Part shown: piece after piece, positions 60,850 through 64,000 of the stretch
Numbering within the stretch: the first letter of the stretch is position 1
How the letters are laid out: every line of letters starts with the position of its first letter
Origin: Prorocentrum cordatum
Taxonomy: Eukaryota; Sar; Dinophyceae; Prorocentrales; Prorocentraceae
NCBI GenBank assembly: GCA_963575745.1
Contig: CAUYUJ010022526.1
Location: 450,652 to 514,651, forward strand
Direction: 5' to 3'
Length of the DNA stretch: 64,000 bases
The notes under the pieces: generated by a model
Told to the model about the DNA's origin: nothing
The model's database searches: none
The model's input: only the letters and a program-made list of their open reading frames with translations
Position numbers and translations under genes: made by a program

Positions 60850-61480
60850 CGGCGCTTTGGGGGTTCCTGGGGCCGCTTGGGGGACTCCTGGGGCGCTCGG
60901 GGGGGCATTTGGGGGGCCTCCTGGGGCCGCTTGGGGGACTCTTGGGGGCCTCCTGAGGGCCCCGTGGGGGCCTCTTGGGGCCTCTTAGGGGCCTCGTAGG
61001 GGCTTCTTAGGGCCGAGGGCTCGAAATGTTGTTTCGTGTTCCCTCTCTGGGGCCCCTTTGGGGGCGTTCTTGGGGCCCTCTTGGACCGTTTTGGAGGCTT
61101 CTTGGGCCGTCTTCGAGCCCTCTTGGGCCATCTTGGGGCCCTCTTGGGTGCCTCTTGGGCCCTCTTGGGGCGATCTTGGGGGCCTCTTGGGCCGTCTTGG
61201 GGCGTCGGGAAGCCGAAAAGGTGGAAGCTCCAAAATCTCTCAAAAACCTATGGAAAAACAATGATTTTTGCCTCCGGGGGCCCTATTGGGAGTGCTCTTG
61301 GAGGCCTCTTGGGGCGTCTGGGGGCTATCTTGGGCGTCTTGGAGCGATCTTGTGGCATGTCGGACCCCTCGTGTACCATCTTGGGGGCCTCTTGGGGGCC
61401 TCTTGGCCTTTCTTGGGGCTCTCGGGGACGTCTCGGAGCCCTGTTGGTGCGCTCATGGAGCGCTCGGGGGGACCCGGCCG
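60850..61480 (+). repeat. CTCTTGGGG-type repeat block, copy 4
   Basis: Dense GCCTCTTGGG, CCGCTTGGGGG and CTCTTGGGGC words, with an A-rich core at about 61,210-61,270 (AAAAGGTGGAAGC, CAAAAACCTATGGAAAAAC). Confidence 0.8.
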
Positions 61481-61550
61481 GGACCCCCGGCCGGCCGGGA
61501 CCCGGCCGGGGACCGGCCGGGACCTGGTCGGGGTACTTTTCGTCCGGGGA
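61470..61550. repeat. CCGGCCGGGACC palindromic cluster
   Basis: Five or six overlapping CCGGCCGGGACC words within 60 bp. Confidence 0.8.
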
Positions 61551-62201
61551 CCCCCAGGGGCCGCCCCGCGCGCGCGAACTAGAAAATTGTTAACCAGTTA
61601 CCGGAGATCTTAGCACGCCTCTGGCCCGTTGGGCCGGCGAATTTGCTTGCTTGTTGGCGCTCTGGCCCCGCCCCGCTTAGTCCCCTCGCGTGGACACCCG
61701 TGCTGGCTCCGTGACCGTCACCGTTCTTATCTTTCGTCCAAAGTCCGCCTGTAGGGTGAGATGCGCGACCAAACCCTTGCGGGAAGCCCCCGGGTCCAAG
61801 ACCCGTTTTTCCTCTGAGACCCGTCTCTTTCGTGCTGGTCATCGTCGTCCGACCCCACCCCCACAGATCCCCAGCCACGTCCCCAGACATGATCGCGTCG
61901 TAACAAGATCAGGGCTGAAGGTTTTGGGCCAACTTCGGCCTCGGGGGGCCCTCGCCGGGCCTCGGGACTGTCAAAAAACGATGCAGGATGAAAATTCTGG
62001 CCCCGGGGAAAGGGTCTGGACTTCCAGGGACGCCGTCCTGAAAAATCAGGACGTCGCATCTCTGAGCACAGATCCCCAGCTGTGTTCCGAAACCATTTCT
62101 TCGGCCCGAGCCTCGCCCTCGGCTCCTGCAGAACTGCTGGCGGCCCAGAGTCTTGAAGCCGAGGCCTTTCCCGGTGGAGGGGGCTGGCAGCGGCGCCCGC
62201 G
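61550..62201. other. Sequence upstream of the RRM gene
   Basis: Contains an M1-like right end at 61,735-61,785 (TCGTCCAAAGTCCGCCTGTA). No recognisable promoter element. No TATA-like or spliced-leader sequence seen. Confidence 0.4.
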
Positions 62202-62834
62202 ATGACGCCGAGCTTCAAGGTCCATGTCTCTGGCCTCAAGCGGTCAAAGCTCGACAGTGTCACCGGAGTCCACGCAGAGCAGGAGAAGCTGAGACGTCTC
62301 TTCGAAGAGCAGGACTGCAGGGTGAAGAGCGTCAGCCTGATGGTCGACAGCAGGTCGGGCAAGAGCAGGGGCTTCGCGTTCGTCGACTTCGAGGACGAGG
62401 GCTCCATGCGTCGCGCCGAGTCGCTGGGCACCTTCCTCGAGGGCGCCCGGGGCCTCCAGGACGACCTGCAGGACAGGCACAGGGGCCTCGTGAGGGTCGA
62501 GAAGCACAACCCGAAAGAGGCCCCCACTCGAGCGCCCAGTCCAGACCCAGAGCCGCCGCGGCCCCCCCTGCCGCCCCCGCCCGCCCCCGACCCGGCACCC
62601 GCGGCGCCCCGTGGGGCCTCCGCGCCGCGGGCACCGCCGCCGCCCCCGAGCCGCCGGCTGCCCGCACGACCGAGCGAGGAGGTGATGCCGCTCCCGAGCG
62701 AGGAGAGGATGGCGCTCGCTTCGCGGGGTGCGCGTCCGGAGCTCGGAGCGCAGGCTCATGCTGGCACTACGGCGGGCCTGTCCCTCTACGGGAGGAGTGT
62801 TCAAAAGAGTAGTCAACATATAGTCTGGGGATGA
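62202..62834 (+). CDS. RRM-domain RNA-binding protein with proline-rich tail
   Basis: 210 residues. Residues about 5-102 form an RNA-recognition motif: RNP2-like FKVHVSGL (5-12), a helix with EKLRRLFEEQ, then SVSLMVDSRSG and RNP1-like KSRGFAFVDF (54-63) with the aromatic residues needed for stacking on RNA. A second helix and closing strand (LVRVEKHN) follow. Residues 105-155 are Pro/Ala-rich and disordered. ATG is the first after an in-frame TGA at 62,154. From about residue 190 the coding sequence lies inside a family M1 element, which also supplies the TGA stop. The role is probably in RNA processing or translation control. No second RRM or localisation signal is visible. It could instead be one exon of a larger gene. 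Confidence 0.65.
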   Translation: MTPSFKVHVSGLKRSKLDSVTGVHAEQEKLRRLFEEQDCRVKSVSLMVDSRSGKSRGFAFVDFEDEGSMRRAESLGTFLEGARGLQDDLQDRHRGLVRVEKHNPKEAPTRAPSPDPEPPRPPLPPPPAPDPAPAAPRGASAPRAPPPPPSRRLPARPSEEVMPLPSEERMALASRGARPELGAQAHAGTTAGLSLYGRSVQKSSQHIVWG

Positions 62835-62912
62835 TGGTTGTTTTTATTTTTTCGTCCAAAATCCGCCAGTAGGAGGGCATGTTCGACCTAATTCTGGCAC
62901 AAACATCAACGG
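62771..62912. mobile_element. Family M1 element overlapping the RRM gene 3' end
   Basis: Left GGCGGGCCTGTCCCTCTACG, GGAGGAGTGTTCAAAAG and ATAGTCTGGGGATG; right TCCGCCAGTAGGAGGGCATG with TTCGACC. Degenerate inverted ends about 140 bp apart. Confidence 0.75.
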
Positions 62913-62914
62913 TC

Positions 62915-63043
62915 GGAAGGCCGCGCTGATTTCCGGGATCGGCGCTGCGCCCCCCTCCCTGGCGCGTGAGGCGCGCCAGGGACGGCGCCGGAGGCGCCGC
63001 CAGGGGGGCCCAGCGCCGATCCGAGGAATCCGCGCGGACTTCC
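62915..63043. mobile_element. Foldback repeat with ~38-bp arms
   Basis: GGAAGGCCGCGCTGATT ... GGATCGGCGCTG pairs with CAGCGCCGATCC ... AATCCGCGCGGACTTCC, mostly complementary. The centre is itself palindromic (CCTGGCGCG, CGCGCCAGG). It begins two bases after the M1 element. Confidence 0.85.
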
Positions 63044-63049
63044 GAAAGT

Positions 63050-64000
63050 TAATGTTCATGCATGTTCCCCCGAGGAACGCGTAGCGACCGGGCTTTGTGA
63101 CAGCACTGTGCGGCAGCAGGAGGAGGCGAGGAGGCCTTTGGAGGTCTTTTAGGGTCGGTTGCGTATCTTCTTGGACCTCTTGGAGTCCTTGTGGGTGCCC
63201 CTTGGGTTCCTGGTTCAAGTCAAGACTGCGTTCCGTCCACAGTTGTTTGACAGTGGAACGCCCCCATTGACAGCGGACACACTTCTCGGGAATGGCCCTG
63301 CACCTTTTTTGCCGCGCCACCCTAAGTGTCTGCAAAGCGGAGGTGAGGTCCGGGGGACGGGGAGCGGGAGGGATAGTATGTCGCACGCCGAATGACTCCA
63401 AGCGGTCGGCGATTTCTTACAAACGCTGGTATTCATATGGAACTTGTGGAGGACGACATGTCGACGAAGGTCTGGTCGTTGCCTGCACGCCTCCCAAGCC
63501 TTCCATCATTTGGCTGTCTTCCAAGCCTCTCGCAACCGCGGCCAGGGAAGGATCGCTCCGCATCGCTCCTTGAACGTCTGGCTGTCTGCAAACGTTGATC
63601 AGATCCCAGCGCTTGTGCCCTTGGTCTGCGCGATCCCTTGTGCCGCGACCTTTTGAGCCGGTTGTGAGCGTCGATGGGACGAGCGCTTTTCTTGCTTGTC
63701 TGTTCTCTTTGGCTCCTCCCGCCTCCCTCCCGTTGTGTTTCTCAGCTGGAGTTGACCATTTTGGCTGACACATGCCTGCTGACAGATGTATAGTTAGGCG
63801 TGGTCGGCAAGACAGGTCGCCGACGACCTCCCCCTGCGGTGTCGACAGGTGTGAAGGCGTGGCTCGTCAAGCCCCTCGTGTCGCAAAAAATCCGCAGTCG
63901 ATTTGTGTTGATACTTTCCCTTGCTGGGCCTGGGACAGTGACGCAACGACTCGGGATAGGCGGCCTGTGCCAGGAAAGGGGCCGAGGCCTTCAGGGGTCC
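63050..64000. other. No confident gene
   Basis: Mixed composition. Frames up to 185 codons on the minus strand (62,844-63,401) overlap the foldback repeat and have no domain. Confidence 0.4.

Noticed and set aside
63740-63770. Dinoflagellate spliced-leader sequence (ACCATTTTGGCTGACAC)
   Set aside because: Only about 11 bases match the CCATTTTGGCTCAAG end of the leader, and the expected GT donor and upstream part are missing.

Overview
This 64-kb window looks like nuclear DNA of a dinoflagellate. It is GC-rich with very few genes, and long trinucleotide microsatellites, satellite-like arrays and small inverted-repeat elements fill most of it. The retroelement proteins have the PMGW...HRRL and DGIGGARRAL signatures I associate with dinoflagellate genomes. 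The genus (perhaps Prorocentrum-like) is a guess. I see no rRNA, tRNA, CRISPR array or bacterial-type operon. Many long open frames are by-products of repeats whose unit length is a multiple of three.

Layout. 1-4.1 kb: two head-to-head arrays of a 108-bp satellite meeting at about 2,313. 4.1-7.6 kb: a 150-bp direct-repeat pair around a 121-bp array, then GC-rich sequence and diverged relatives of that array. 7.6-9.5 and 10.4-12.26 kb: more 108-bp satellite, separated by a GAG microsatellite and a CTCTTGGGG-type repeat block. 12.26-18.07 kb: two tandem copies of a hairpin-ended element inserted in the satellite between GAAAA duplications; the second holds a 2-kb 9-bp minisatellite. 18.1-25.9 kb: dispersed repeats, small inverted-repeat elements, microsatellites and a roughly 360-bp tandem repeat.

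26.5-34.6 kb is the highlight: an 8.07-kb tyrosine-recombinase retrotransposon with split direct repeats in the order A1 - coding - B1 - A2 - B2. It carries a Gag-like region, reverse transcriptase, a DUF4326-like domain lying between RT motifs, RNase H, a cytosine-C5-methyltransferase-like domain and a tyrosine recombinase. The repeats are about 99% identical, but the coding region is broken by stops and frameshifts and has lost RT, RNase H and methyltransferase catalytic residues. It is probably a recently mobilised non-autonomous copy. It appears to sit inside an older LINE, whose two halves flank it.

34.6-64 kb: polypurine and AT-rich trinucleotide tracts, a degenerate LINE on the minus strand (39.2-41.8 kb), three copies of a microsatellite-bounded composite repeat (one of them at 21.6 kb), several families of inverted-repeat elements and many paired dispersed repeats. 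The only host-gene candidate is a 210-residue RRM protein at 62.2-62.8 kb, whose C-terminus and stop codon lie inside a small inverted-repeat element.
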